Shown here piece after piece: positions 27,039 to 36,612 of a stretch of 64,000 nucleotides of DNA. A program made the translations under genes and the position numbers. Within the stretch, counting starts at the first letter, position 1. Every line of letters starts with the position of its first letter. A model generated the notes under the pieces. That model had not been told where the DNA came from, did no database searches, and worked only from the letters and a program-made list of their open reading frames with translations. The DNA is taken from assembly GCF_013705725.1 (NCBI RefSeq), contig NZ_CP055481.1, positions 4,402,001-4,466,000 of the forward strand. Direction: 5' to 3'. Source of the DNA: Klebsiella sp. RHBSTW-00484 (GTDB lineage: Bacteria > Pseudomonadota > Gammaproteobacteria > Enterobacterales > Enterobacteriaceae).

Positions 27039-28067
27039 CTACCGCTCCCCCGCGTGCCAGATACGCTCCGCATAGCGGCCAATCACCACCAGCGAAACGG
27101 CAAGGATCAGGAAGAACACCACCTTGTGCATCCCGTCCCAGAAAAACTCGAAGAAGCGGGTATAGAGGTTGATAGCCAGGAACGTCAGGCCGAAACCGCG
27201 CAGCATGCCATCGTCGGTTTTCAGGCTGATATAAATACAGATCCCCGCAGCCGCGGCAAACAGTAGTCCCCACGGCAGCAGCTGTCTTTGCGACATACTG
27301 GACCAGCTATCGATATCGTAATTGCCGAAAATAGACAGGATCCACAGGGCGATAAACAGATACGTCAGGCCCATCGCTTTGCTGACGGTAAACAGCTGGC
27401 GCTCGCGTAAATATTTCTGCGCGCCATAACAGAGCGCGAGCAGCGCGCCGCCGAACAGAACAAAGCGAATCGGATAGCTCATCCCCAGCCAGTAGGCTCC
27501 CCATCCCGATGCATAGCCCGTTTCTGCACCAAACCAGTTACCCAACGACAGCAGAAAAAATAGCCACACCAGTCCAGAGCGGGCAAAGAAGCCAATCGCG
27601 CCGTAAATCACGCATCCGGCCAGGAACAGCGGCGCGATATGGCCGCTGCCGGTATCCAGGCGCTCACCCAGTTGCCATAGCGCCACGGCGGTAAAGACCA
27701 CACCAAGAAACAGAATCGCTTCGGTACTGTAGTGCCACTGGGTTTCCCGCCGCTGGCGACGAAATCCCCAACCGTAGCAGGCCGCTGCAAGCAGCGTGGG
27801 CAGAATTATCCGCGTCAGCGCCGAGCTGCTGAACAGGCTAAGTAGATACTCAATCAGGTCGCTGTCGGCAAACAGGCTACCCAGCGCCACCAGCACGCAG
27901 GCCAGCGCAGTCCAGAAAGCGTAGCGACTCAGACGCTGCCAATCGAAGGGAGAAACATGCAGCGTTTGTGCCAATCGCTGGCTATCCTCCGGTGTTAACT
28001 CGCCGCTGCTCTGCCAGGCGTCCAGCGTGCGCTGAATGATGCGTTGCTCTTTACGGGTAATGTTCAT
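27039..28067 (-). CDS. DUF2157 family inner-membrane protein
   Basis: A 342-residue protein with a cytoplasmic N-terminal region (ITRKEQRIIQRTLDAWQSSG, matching the DUF2157 start) and about ten hydrophobic segments from residue 50 onwards. ATG 28067 is preferred to the one at 28073 because AAGGA lies six bases before it. Function is unknown. It is convergent with nfsB and flanked on both sides by REP units. Confidence 0.8.
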   Translation of the reverse strand: MNITRKEQRIIQRTLDAWQSSGELTPEDSQRLAQTLHVSPFDWQRLSRYAFWTALACVLVALGSLFADSDLIEYLLSLFSSSALTRIILPTLLAAACYGWGFRRQRRETQWHYSTEAILFLGVVFTAVALWQLGERLDTGSGHIAPLFLAGCVIYGAIGFFARSGLVWLFFLLSLGNWFGAETGYASGWGAYWLGMSYPIRFVLFGGALLALCYGAQKYLRERQLFTVSKAMGLTYLFIALWILSIFGNYDIDSWSSMSQRQLLPWGLLFAAAAGICIYISLKTDDGMLRGFGLTFLAINLYTRFFEFFWDGMHKVVFFLILAVSLVVIGRYAERIWHAGER

Positions 28068-28120
28068 AGGCATTCCTTGAGACTGATGACAAACCTGTTT
28101 TAGCTATTGTGCTCGTATCT

Positions 28121-28225
28121 CTGCCGGGTGGCGGCTTGCGCCTTACCCGGCCTACGAAAAACCGCAATATCAACCTGTTATGCAATTCTCTGTAGGCCCG
28201 CGCAAGCGCAGCGCCGCCGGGCAGT
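28121..28225. repeat. REP/BIME between the DUF2157 gene and the XRE regulator gene
   Basis: CTGCCGGGTGGCGGCTTGCG...CGCCTTACCCGGCCTAC at 28121-28156 and a second unit, TAGGCCCGCGCAAGCGCAGCGCCGCCGGGCA, at 28192-28222 are facing REP palindromes. No gene is apparent here. Confidence 0.75.
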
Positions 28226-28266
28226 ACCCGAAAATTGCACTTTGTCAGCAATCTGTTTCCTTGTGG

Positions 28267-29133
28267 TTATTGTTTATCCAACCACGCCAGCGCTTGTTCG
28301 CCCGCGTCATCCATCGGTAAATAGACCAGCAGGCGCGAGCCGTTGCGCGGGGCCGAGTACCAGTACATCTGCTGTAGGCTGAAACGTCCAAGCTGCGGAT
28401 GGTTAAAGTTTTTCACCTGATTCTCCACTCCGCGCACTTCATAGCGCTGATGCCACAGCGCCTCAAACTCAGCCGAAGCGGCGAAAAAGCGCGCCAATTT
28501 ATTCTCCCACAGCGGGTCGCCGCGGTGCTCCGCCATCGCCGCGCGAAAGTAAGAGACAAACGTCGCCAGCACGTCACGATTTTCAATGCGGCTACGCCAG
28601 GTTTCATTGGTCAGATACAGATAAATGCAATTGCGATCCTCTTCCGGGATCGTGGCGAAGTCGATACCCATCAGCCGACAAAAGCTGTCGTTCCACGCCA
28701 CAATATCGAAGCTCGGCTTCTGAATACTGGCGGGCTGCGGCATCAGGCTGTCGAGCATCCGTCTCGTTCCGGGGCTGATACCTTCGCATACCGTGATCTG
28801 AGTGGCCTCCGGCGGAGTCAGCCCGGCCAGTACAAACAGATGCCGGGTCTCAAGCGGGCTACACTGGAGCGCATTCGCCACCCCCACCAGCACCGCCTCA
28901 GACGGATTCACTTCCCGCCCCTGCTCCAGCCAGGTGTACCAGGTGACGCCAACGTCCGCCAGCATCGCCACCTCTTCGCGACGCAGGCCCGGCGTGCGTC
29001 GCCGTCCGACGCGCGGCAGCCCCAGGCGCTGCGGGTCGAGGCTTTCTCGCCGGGCACGTAGAAAAGCACCCAGTTGCTTACGGCTATCGTCGGGCACGAT
29101 CGAAAGCGCTTCACGTTGCGGCATCGTCGTCAT
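28267..29133 (-). CDS. XRE-family regulator with MmyB-like ligand-binding domain
   Basis: A 288-residue regulator. The N-terminal HTH (residues about 16-85) contains RRTPGLRREEVAMLADVGVTWYTWLEQGREV, hallmark of the MmyB group, and the C-terminal domain (about 105-285) is the PAS-like MmyB ligand domain. GGAGG lies four bases before ATG 29133. It diverges from an MFS exporter gene; TGGTAGTACCA at 29147-29157 and TGGTACC near 29178 are plausible operator half-sites. It probably controls the exporter; the inducer is unknown. Confidence 0.88.
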   Translation of the reverse strand: MTTMPQREALSIVPDDSRKQLGAFLRARRESLDPQRLGLPRVGRRRTPGLRREEVAMLADVGVTWYTWLEQGREVNPSEAVLVGVANALQCSPLETRHLFVLAGLTPPEATQITVCEGISPGTRRMLDSLMPQPASIQKPSFDIVAWNDSFCRLMGIDFATIPEEDRNCIYLYLTNETWRSRIENRDVLATFVSYFRAAMAEHRGDPLWENKLARFFAASAEFEALWHQRYEVRGVENQVKNFNHPQLGRFSLQQMYWYSAPRNGSRLLVYLPMDDAGEQALAWLDKQ

Positions 29134-29242
29134 AAAACCTCCAGCATGGTAGTACCAATACCAGTATAGGCAGGAACTGGTACCCGTTTAAATTATCGGT
29201 GATGCTACGGCCATCCGCTGAATGACGCAATGGAGAGATCCG

Positions 29243-30670
29243 ATGAATTCGTCTGCTGTTTCACCCGGCCGCGCCGGTTTATTCCTGCTGTTGACCGGCC
29301 AAATGCTGCCGTTGATCGACACCTCGATCACCAACGTCGCGCTGGATTCGATCACCCAATCGTTGAACGCCAGCGCCACCCAACTGGAGCTGATTGTCGC
29401 GCTGTACGGCGTCGCCTTTGCCGTCTGTCTGGCGATGGGTAGCAAACTTGGCGATAACTATGGTCGCCGTCGTCTGTTTATGTGGGGCGTAGCGATTTTT
29501 GGCGTCGCCTCCCTGCTGTGCGGGATGGCGAATTCCATTCATACCCTGCTGGCGGCACGCACCTTACAGGGTGCCGGTGCGGCGCTGATCGTGCCGCAGA
29601 TCCTCGCCACTTTGCATATCACCCTCAAAGGCACCGCCCACGCTCGGGCCATCAGCCTGTACGGCGGCATTGGCGGTATCGCGTTTATCGTCGGTCAGAT
29701 GGGCGGTGGTTGGCTGGTATCGGCGGACATCGCCGGTTTAGGCTGGCGAAATGCGTTCTTTATCAACGTGCCGATCTGCCTGCTGGTGCTGGCTTTTAGC
29801 CCGCGCTACGTCCCCGAGACCCGGCGCGAAGCGCATTCGCGTATCGACTGGCAGGGCACTTTCAGCCTTGCGCTGATCCTCTGCTGCCTGTTGTTCCCAA
29901 TGGCGCTGGGGCCGGAACTGCACTGGCCGTGGGCGCTCCAGCTAATGTTAGTCGCCGTGCTGCCGCTGCTGCTGTGGATGCGAGCCAGCGCGCTGGGCAA
30001 ACAGCAGCACGGCGAACAACCGTTATTACCGCCCCGCCTGTTGAAGCTCACCAGCATTCGCTTTGGCATGGCCATCGCCCTGCTCTTTTTCAGCGCCTGG
30101 TCCGGGTTTATGTTCTGTATGGCGCTGACCATGCAGGCAGGTTTGGGTATGGCGCCGTGGCAGTCCGGCAATAGCTTTATCGCCCTCGGCGTGGCCTATT
30201 TCATCTCTGCGCTGTACGCGCCGAAGTTGATTGCCCGTTACAGCATGGGGCGCATCCTACTGATTGGCCTGTCGGTGCAGATTGTGGGCCTGTTGCTGCT
30301 GAGCGCCACGTTTTATCACCTCGGAACGCAAACCTCTACTCTGGCTCTGGTGCCGTCCACTGCGCTGATCGGCTATGGCCAGGCGCTGATCGTCAATAGC
30401 TTTTACCGCATCGGAATGCGCGATATCAGCGCCTGTGACGCCGGGGCCGGGAGCGCGATTCTCAGCACCCTGCAACAGGCAACGCTGGGCCTTGGCCCGG
30501 CGATCCTCGGCTCGCTATTTTTAACCCTCGCCCACCGCAGCGGCGGCGACTATCCGCAGGCGTTAATCGATTTTCTGGCGGTTGAGGTGGTGATGATGCT
30601 GATATTGGGCGCCATCGCGCTATGCCTGCGCCATCATCTGAACGTGCATCCGGCGGTAGCAGCTTCATAA
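29243..30670 (+). CDS. MFS drug:H+ antiporter, EmrB/QacA (14-TM) type
   Basis: A 475-residue membrane transporter. The first membrane segment has the DHA2 motif [14 protein letters not shown], the A-motif loop is [14 protein letters not shown] and TM5 carries [21 protein letters not shown] 29243 is favoured by GGAGAG upstream; an earlier in-frame start at 29222 is possible. DHA2 pumps export lipophilic compounds. The adjacent divergent MmyB-type regulator is the likely local controller. Confidence 0.88.
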   Translation: MNSSAVSPGRAGLFLLLTGQMLPLIDTSITNVALDSITQSLNASATQLELIVALYGVAFAVCLAMGSKLGDNYGRRRLFMWGVAIFGVASLLCGMANSIHTLLAARTLQGAGAALIVPQILATLHITLKGTAHARAISLYGGIGGIAFIVGQMGGGWLVSADIAGLGWRNAFFINVPICLLVLAFSPRYVPETRREAHSRIDWQGTFSLALILCCLLFPMALGPELHWPWALQLMLVAVLPLLLWMRASALGKQQHGEQPLLPPRLLKLTSIRFGMAIALLFFSAWSGFMFCMALTMQAGLGMAPWQSGNSFIALGVAYFISALYAPKLIARYSMGRILLIGLSVQIVGLLLLSATFYHLGTQTSTLALVPSTALIGYGQALIVNSFYRIGMRDISACDAGAGSAILSTLQQATLGLGPAILGSLFLTLAHRSGGDYPQALIDFLAVEVVMMLILGAIALCLRHHLNVHPAVAAS

Positions 30671-30704
30671 TTCACATCGGCGTAACCTGTGATTTGCATA
30701 ATAG

Positions 30705-30735
30705 ACATCCAGCGGTCATCATAACCGCTGGATGT
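30705..30735 (+). repeat. 12-base-pair hairpin in the mscM leader
   Basis: ACATCCAGCGGT and ACCGCTGGATGT pair perfectly around a seven-base loop. The hairpin ends just before AAGGAGA, the mscM ribosome-binding site. No T-run follows, so it is not a terminator for the upstream gene. It may influence translation or mRNA stability of mscM. Confidence 0.6.
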
Positions 30736-30747
30736 AAAGGAGACGTT

Positions 30748-31992
30748 ATGCAGGAATTAATATCGCAAATCGCCGCGTTAGGCATCGAAATAACCCCCAC
30801 CAGCTCACTCATTATTATCTTCGGCATTATTCTTCTGACGGCAGTTGTCGTTCACCTTATTCTGCACAAAGTGGTGCTGCGTACCTTCGAAAAACGGGCG
30901 CAGGCCAGTAGCCATTTGTGGCTGCAAATCATCACGCAGAACAAACTGTTTCACCGCCTGGCCTTTACCCTGCAAGGGATTATCGTCAACGTACAGGCGG
31001 TTTTATGGCTGCAAAAAGGCAGCGAGGCTGCGGAAATACTCACCACCTGCGCACAGCTGTGGGTGATGATATACGCTATGCTGTCCTTCTTCTCACTGCT
31101 GGATGTGGTGTTCAATTTATCGCAGAAATTCGCCACCGCCTCTCAGCTTCCGCTTAAGGGGATATTCCAGGGAATAAAGCTGGTTTGCGCGATTATTGTC
31201 GGCATTCTGGTTATTTCATTATTGATAGGCCAATCCCCGGCGATTCTGATTAGCGGCCTCGGCGCGATGGCTGCGGTATTAATGCTGGTATTCAAAGACC
31301 CGATTCTTGGCCTGGTGGCCGGTATTCAGCTCTCCGCCAACGATATGCTCAAGCTCGGCGACTGGCTGGAAATGCCGAAATACGGCGCTGACGGCGCGGT
31401 GATTGACATCGGCCTGACCACGGTGAAGGTGCGCAATTGGGATAACACCATCACCACCATTCCAACCTGGTCACTGGTGTCCGACTCGTTTAAAAACTGG
31501 AGCGGCATGTCCGCATCCGGCGGTCGACGCATAAAGCGCAGCCTGAATATCGATACCACCAGCATTCATTTTCTCGATGAACAAGAGCAGCAGCGCTTAA
31601 TTCAGGCCAAACTGCTGAAACCGTATATGGATTCACGTCACCAGGAAATTAGCGCCTGGAACCAGCAAAACGCCACCGACCAGTCGGTGCTGAACCAACG
31701 CAAGATGACCAATATCGGCACCTTCCGCGCTTATTTGCAGGAGTATTTACGCAACCATCCGCGCATCCGTAAGGATATGACCCTGATGGTGCGCCAGCTG
31801 GCCCCGGACGCCAGCGGCCTGCCGATTGAGATTTACTGCTTCACCAACACCGTGGTGTGGGCAGAATATGAGAGTATCCAGGCGGATATTTTCGACCACG
31901 TGTTCGCGGTGGTTGATGAGTTCGGCCTGCGGATTCACCAGTCCCCCACCGGCAACGATATTCGCTCGCTGGCGGGCGCGGTATCTCAGTAA
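30748..31992 (+). CDS. mscM: miniconductance mechanosensitive channel YbdG (MscM)
   Basis: A 414-residue MscS-superfamily channel matching E. coli YbdG. It has five predicted membrane segments; the pore helix and start of the beta domain are [20 protein letters not shown] and [24 protein letters not shown] precedes ATG 30748, which agrees with the homologue start; the open frame reaches further upstream but without such a site. It releases solutes on hypo-osmotic shock at the inner membrane. The gene keeps its E. coli order relative to nfsB and pheP, though an exporter pair is inserted before it. Confidence 0.95.
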   Translation: MQELISQIAALGIEITPTSSLIIIFGIILLTAVVVHLILHKVVLRTFEKRAQASSHLWLQIITQNKLFHRLAFTLQGIIVNVQAVLWLQKGSEAAEILTTCAQLWVMIYAMLSFFSLLDVVFNLSQKFATASQLPLKGIFQGIKLVCAIIVGILVISLLIGQSPAILISGLGAMAAVLMLVFKDPILGLVAGIQLSANDMLKLGDWLEMPKYGADGAVIDIGLTTVKVRNWDNTITTIPTWSLVSDSFKNWSGMSASGGRRIKRSLNIDTTSIHFLDEQEQQRLIQAKLLKPYMDSRHQEISAWNQQNATDQSVLNQRKMTNIGTFRAYLQEYLRNHPRIRKDMTLMVRQLAPDASGLPIEIYCFTNTVVWAEYESIQADIFDHVFAVVDEFGLRIHQSPTGNDIRSLAGAVSQ

Positions 31993-31997
31993 GGTTC

Positions 31998-32978
31998 TCA
32001 GGCACTGGCGCGGGATATCACGCGCCAGTGCATCATCACCCGCTCAACGGCGGCGTCAGGATTATCGATTCTCTTCATTAATAACGTCACCGCCGTGCGG
32101 CCTATTTCGCGCGATGGCTGTTCTACGGTTGTCAGCTGTGGTGATACGACTTCCGCCAGCTCGGTGCCATCAAACCCAATCAGCGCAATATCTTCCGGCA
32201 CCCGCAGTCCGGCCTGAGCGATAGCCCGCAGCGCGCCCGCCGCCAATGAGTCAGAAACGGCAAATACCGCATCGGGCTTTTCGTCCAACGCCAACAGCTG
32301 TTCCATCGCCTTTTTACCAGCAGCGGCGCTCAGATCGCTGGCGTAGGTCACCTGTTGATAATTCAGTTCGCGTACGTGCAGCACGCTTTTGTAGCCGCGC
32401 TCGCGCAGGCGCGCGTAACGATAGCTGAGATCGTGGTTGATGAGGGCAATTCGTCGACGCCCACTGTCGACCAGCCGGGAAACCGCCCCCTGCGCCGCAT
32501 CAACATCGTTAATACCGACGCAGGAGATGCTGCCGGTATCAGCATATTCCGCGCACTGGACCCACGGCGCATCGCCAATCATGGTGGTGAGTTCCGGCAG
32601 ACTGGAGAGCGCGTTCATGGTAATAATGCCGTCGACCATTTTGCCGGAAAGCAGTTGCAGGCCAGAGGTAGAACGCGCCAGGTCCGACCCGGAGTTACAC
32701 AGCAGGATCCGGTAGCCGTTCTTTTCCGCTTCTTCTTCAATCCCCTTGACCACTTCAGCGCAAAAGGGATTCGCAATGTTAGAGACCATCACCAGAATCA
32801 TGTAGCTACGAGCCGTTCGCAGCTGACGGGCCAGCAGATTAGGCTGATAGTTACTCTCTTTAATGGCCTGCAGTACGCGCTCGCGATTCTTCTCTTTGAC
32901 GGTATCGCTGTTATTCAGCACCCGCGATACCGTCGCCACCGAGACGCCCGCCAGGCGAGCGATTTTCTGAATTGACAT
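31998..32978 (-). CDS. LacI-family transcriptional repressor
   Basis: A 326-residue regulator with a LacI headpiece (IARLAGVSVATVSRVLNNSD) and hinge region (NYQPNLLARQLRTARS), then a periplasmic-binding-type core (ILVMVSNIANPFCAEVVKGI, IALIGFDGTELAEVVSPQLTTVEQP). The recognition helix SVATVSRV is shared with GalR/GalS-type repressors, which bind operators with a central CG. The twin GTAATCGATTAC sites at 38912-38955, in front of the sugar-type operon ending at 35459, fit such a specificity, making this its candidate regulator although LysR/SDR and lipoprotein genes lie between. It is convergent with mscM, only five bases away. Confidence 0.88.
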   Translation of the reverse strand: MSIQKIARLAGVSVATVSRVLNNSDTVKEKNRERVLQAIKESNYQPNLLARQLRTARSYMILVMVSNIANPFCAEVVKGIEEEAEKNGYRILLCNSGSDLARSTSGLQLLSGKMVDGIITMNALSSLPELTTMIGDAPWVQCAEYADTGSISCVGINDVDAAQGAVSRLVDSGRRRIALINHDLSYRYARLRERGYKSVLHVRELNYQQVTYASDLSAAAGKKAMEQLLALDEKPDAVFAVSDSLAAGALRAIAQAGLRVPEDIALIGFDGTELAEVVSPQLTTVEQPSREIGRTAVTLLMKRIDNPDAAVERVMMHWRVISRASA

Positions 32979-33048
32979 AGAGACTGCATTTCCTGCAATA
33001 GACGTTATATTTCGCAGGCTATCATAATTCTCTGGTTCCTGTGGTCAA

Positions 33049-33954
33049 TTACCCTTTCACCGCCGCCGGAAACGTCTCCACAAGCCATTCAACAAATACG
33101 CGTAGCCGGGACGTAACGTGTCGATTCTGCGCATAAACAATGTGAAATGGATAAGAGGCCGGACGCCATTTGCTGAGTATTTCCACCAGTGTTCCGTTCG
33201 CCAGCTCATTTCTCAACGAGTAGGAGAAGGTCTGCACAATACCCAGCCCAGCCTCCGCTGCCGCAATATGGGCATTGCTCTCATTTATACCCAGGTGATA
33301 TTCCGTTTTGATCTCCTGAGTGATGTCGTTGTCCTCAAAGCGAAATGGAAAGGCTCTTCCGCTGGCGGGAGACAAATAGCTGACAAGCCGGTGTCCGTTC
33401 TTCAATTCATCAGGATAAGCGGGAATACCGTAGAGCTTGAGGTAGCCCGGCGTGGCGCAGGTAATTATCGTCGCTTCACCGATTTTTCGGGCAATAAGCG
33501 TCGAGTCATCCAGCGGCCCTCCTCTTATCGCACAGTCGATGTTGCCGCTGATAAGGTCCATGGGGCTGTCAGCTACCGCCAGATCAATGCGGATATCCGG
33601 ATAGGTCGCCATAAAGCCAGCCAGCAGAGGGATCAGAACATCGCGGGCGGTTGATCCTCCTACCGAGACGCGCAGATGGCCCTTTGGCTTGTTGCGAGAA
33701 GCTCTAAATGAGGCGTCAATCTCGTCCAGGTCCTTAAGAATACGTACCGCTTTTTCATAGTACTCGCGCCCTTCCGGCGTGACGGTAATGCGTCGGGTTG
33801 TACGTTGCAGCAAGCAAACGCCAAGATGAGATTCAAGCTGTTGAATCGCTTTACTAAGGGTGGCATTGGGCATATTCAACGAGTCTGCGGCCCGGGTAAA
33901 GCTGTTGGCTTCGACAACGCGCGTAAAGACTTTGAGGGCTGAAAACCGATCCAT
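33049..33954 (-). CDS. LysR-family transcriptional regulator
   Basis: A 301-residue LTTR of the DsdC/PtxR-like group. An N-terminal winged HTH (FTRAADSLNMPNATLSKAIQQL) is followed by a long linker helix and an effector domain (LRVSVGGSTARDVLIPLLAG, IDCAIRGGPLDDSTLIARKI). It diverges from an SDR gene across 181 bases, the usual layout for a LysR regulator and its target, so it probably activates the reductase. Effector unknown. Confidence 0.9.
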   Translation of the reverse strand: MDRFSALKVFTRVVEANSFTRAADSLNMPNATLSKAIQQLESHLGVCLLQRTTRRITVTPEGREYYEKAVRILKDLDEIDASFRASRNKPKGHLRVSVGGSTARDVLIPLLAGFMATYPDIRIDLAVADSPMDLISGNIDCAIRGGPLDDSTLIARKIGEATIITCATPGYLKLYGIPAYPDELKNGHRLVSYLSPASGRAFPFRFEDNDITQEIKTEYHLGINESNAHIAAAEAGLGIVQTFSYSLRNELANGTLVEILSKWRPASYPFHIVYAQNRHVTSRLRVFVEWLVETFPAAVKG

Positions 33955-34135
33955 TATTCGCTTTTTCCTGATAGCAGTCGGCGATTATTCATAGGTGTGA
34001 AGAGTGTTTTTCACATTACTACGTTTTTTGCACCCGTGGCTGACGGTACAGTGACAACCGTACTTAGCCGCCAGGTTATCACTGTAAGTCGATGACTCAA
34101 TTGGCATATTCATACTTTAGTTAAGGAAGTGCATC

Positions 34136-34885
34136 ATGAGTAAAAAACTTTCGGCAAAAATCGCGTTAGTCACCGGCGGCAGCTCGGGTATCGGCCTTGC
34201 GTCAGCACAGGAACTGGCAAATCAGGGTGCGACGGTGTACATCGCCGGCCGCCGCCAGGAGGAGCTTGACGCTGCGGTAGCGTTAATCGGTCCCGCAGCC
34301 AGAGGGATCCGTGCTGATGCCTCTGTTTTAAGCGACCTGGATAGCGTGTTTTCGACCATTGCCAGCGAATCGGGACGACTGGACGTGCTTTTTGCCAATG
34401 CGGGCGGCGGCGACATGATGCCGCTGGGTGCCATAACAGAGGAGCACTTCGATCGTATTTTCGGCACCAACGTGCGCGGCGTGTTGTTTACCGTTCAGAA
34501 GGCCTTGCCACTATTGACGCAGGGAGCCTCCGTCATCCTTACCGGCTCTACGGCGGCGGTCAAAGGAACTGCGAATTTCAGCGTGTACAGCGCCAGTAAG
34601 GCCGCCGTGCGTAATCTTGCCCGTTCATGGGCGCTGGACCTGAAGGATCGCGGTATCCGCGTTAATGTGGTCAGTCCGGGGCCAGTGCGTACACCGGGCC
34701 TGGGAGGGCTTGTCGCACAAGAGCAGCGCCAGGGACTCTTTGATATGCTGGCCGCCGACGTACCGCTGGGGCGCATTGGCGAGCCGGAGGAAGTAGGGAA
34801 AACTGTCGCGTTCCTGGCTTCTGACGACGCGAGCTTTATTAACGCATCTGAAATCTACGTTGATGGCGGGCTGGCGCAGATCTAA
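34136..34885 (+). CDS. short-chain dehydrogenase/reductase (classical SDR)
   Basis: A 249-residue NAD(P)-dependent oxidoreductase. The cofactor motif GGSSGIG is at residues 15-21, NAG is in LFANAGGGD, the catalytic Ser is in LTGSTAAV and the YSASK motif supplies Tyr and Lys. The C-terminal [13 protein letters not shown] is typical of glucose/3-oxoacyl reductase-like SDRs. AAGGAAG lies six bases before the ATG. Substrate cannot be told from sequence. Probably controlled by the divergent LysR protein. Confidence 0.9.
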   Translation: MSKKLSAKIALVTGGSSGIGLASAQELANQGATVYIAGRRQEELDAAVALIGPAARGIRADASVLSDLDSVFSTIASESGRLDVLFANAGGGDMMPLGAITEEHFDRIFGTNVRGVLFTVQKALPLLTQGASVILTGSTAAVKGTANFSVYSASKAAVRNLARSWALDLKDRGIRVNVVSPGPVRTPGLGGLVAQEQRQGLFDMLAADVPLGRIGEPEEVGKTVAFLASDDASFINASEIYVDGGLAQI

Positions 34886-35002
34886 AAAATACGATACCTG
34901 AAGCCCCCTGGATAAATGGGTCTTCGGGTGCTACCGTGCTGTTTTTCCTGTACTCAAATTATCCAGAGTGCATATTCTAAATAATTAGGGATGATGTCAT
35001 CA

Positions 35003-35419
35003 ATGAAACTAAAAATAGCGATTATTGCATTCAGCTGTTCCCTGGCCGCACTCTCCGGCTGCACCTCCTCAAAATCTTCGCCGGAGCGCCATGCTTACTA
35101 TTTTGTCTCACACCGCACCGATTTTGTCGGCGGTAATTTCGCCACTAACCGTCAGGAAAATTACCGTTTAAATCTGCCAAACTTTACCGAGATATATGCT
35201 CAGGGCCAGAAAGACAAGGCGTCAGGCATGAGCGAAAACGATGCCCGCCGCACCGCTGATTCCATCAAGCAGCAGGCAGCGCAAGGCACAAAGACGCAAC
35301 ACTCTTTCAACGGCAACGCTAACGATAAGTGGGACAACGCAATGGAGGATAAAGACGCCGTGCTGTTCGGCAACGAGCTGTCCGGAGCGTATCTCGATGG
35401 CTATCTTGGCGTGAAGTAA
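35003..35419 (+). CDS. Exc2-family lipoprotein
   Basis: A product of about 138 residues with a lipobox LSGC after a hydrophobic core (IAIIAFSCSLAA). The mature part has the Exc2-like segment RTDFVGGNFATNRQENYRLN, followed by a charged region. The family takes its name from ColE1 exclusion protein 2; chromosomal members are of unknown function. ATG 35003 gives the best signal peptide, but in-frame ATGs at 34991 and 34994 are also possible. It is convergent with the oxidoreductase gene at 35459. Confidence 0.75.
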   Translation: MKLKIAIIAFSCSLAALSGCTSSKSSPERHAYYFVSHRTDFVGGNFATNRQENYRLNLPNFTEIYAQGQKDKASGMSENDARRTADSIKQQAAQGTKTQHSFNGNANDKWDNAMEDKDAVLFGNELSGAYLDGYLGVK

Positions 35420-35458
35420 TTCAGCCGGCGCGCGAAATGCGCACCGCAGTCTCTCCCG

Positions 35459-36610
35459 TTACCTTGCCACCTTCACCCAGCGCTGCTGCTGATGGCTTTT
35501 CACTATCGCATCAACGATGTACATCACATCTGCGCCCTCATAAAACGACGCAAAGCGCCGCGACCGCTCTTCCGGCATCTTTCCGGCACGAACCGCCTGA
35601 TAAAAGCTCAGCATCATATTTTTAAAGGCATCGGGCCAACCTTCGATATGCCCGCCAGGAAAATGAGCGCTGGCGGCGACCTCACCCAGCATCAGGCTTG
35701 GGTCGTCGCTCAGCAGTTGGTTTGGCCGCTGACGCTGACCAACCCATAACCGCTGCGGTATCTCCTGATCCCAGGCCAGCGAACATTGGCTGCCGTTGAT
35801 CTCTACCGTCAGGCCGTTCTTTCTCCCGGCGCTCACCTGCGAGACGGTAAAACAGCCTTTGCTGCCATCATCAAAACGGAACAGTACCGACCCCATATCT
35901 TCAGTATCGACGGGACGTTCTTCATAACGCACATCGTCACTATGCTGGCTAAAAGTGGCATCCCCGGCAACGGGCGCTTTGCGCGTCGGCCAGACAATAG
36001 ACAGATCAGCCATCACCTCTACGATGCGTCGGCCGGTCATAAACTGCACCGTATCGCACCAGTGGGAGCCGATATCCGCCACCGCCCGCGATGCGCCGCC
36101 CTGCGCTGAATCGACCCGCCAGTTATAGTCGGTTTCCAGCAGCATCCAGTCCTGGAGATAGCTGCCGTGTACGCCAAACAGCCTCCCGACATCGCCATTG
36201 CGCATCATCATCGCCGCCTGCTGCACCATGGCAAACTGGCGATAGACAAAGCTGACCCCGTGGACCACCCCGGCATTTTCCGCCAGCGCCACCAGCTCAC
36301 GCGCCTCTTCCGGCGTCATGCATAGCGGCTTTTCAGAAAAGACGTGCAGCCCGGCGGCCAAAATCTGCCGGTTAATCTGTGCGTGCAGGTGGTTCGGCGT
36401 GCAGTTATGCACCACCTGTAGACCCGGATGCGCCAGCATTGCCTCCACGCTATCGTAGGCGTTAGCCACGTTAAGCTGTCGCGCTTTTTGCTGGGCCAGC
36501 TCCAGGCTACTGTCGCACAGCGCGACCACCTCAATATCGCCCACTCTGCGTAGCGCTTCCAGATGCGCCGGGCCAATAAATCCGGAGCCAATAATGCCAA
36601 CCTGAATCAT
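35459..36610 (-). CDS. Gfo/Idh/MocA-family oxidoreductase
   Basis: A 383-residue NAD(P)-dependent dehydrogenase with a Rossmann start (IQVGIIGSGFIGPAHLEAL), EKPLCMT with the catalytic Lys, and a C-terminal substrate domain. The Rossmann fold begins right after ATG 36610, which has GGGAGGA six bases upstream; a TTG six bases earlier is also open. The family oxidises sugars, inositols or their derivatives. It is the last gene of an operon with a TIM-barrel isomerase and an MFS importer, so it likely processes an imported sugar-like compound. Confidence 0.9.
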   Translation of the reverse strand: MIQVGIIGSGFIGPAHLEALRRVGDIEVVALCDSSLELAQQKARQLNVANAYDSVEAMLAHPGLQVVHNCTPNHLHAQINRQILAAGLHVFSEKPLCMTPEEARELVALAENAGVVHGVSFVYRQFAMVQQAAMMMRNGDVGRLFGVHGSYLQDWMLLETDYNWRVDSAQGGASRAVADIGSHWCDTVQFMTGRRIVEVMADLSIVWPTRKAPVAGDATFSQHSDDVRYEERPVDTEDMGSVLFRFDDGSKGCFTVSQVSAGRKNGLTVEINGSQCSLAWDQEIPQRLWVGQRQRPNQLLSDDPSLMLGEVAASAHFPGGHIEGWPDAFKNMMLSFYQAVRAGKMPEERSRRFASFYEGADVMYIVDAIVKSHQQQRWVKVAR

Positions 36611-36612
36611 CC

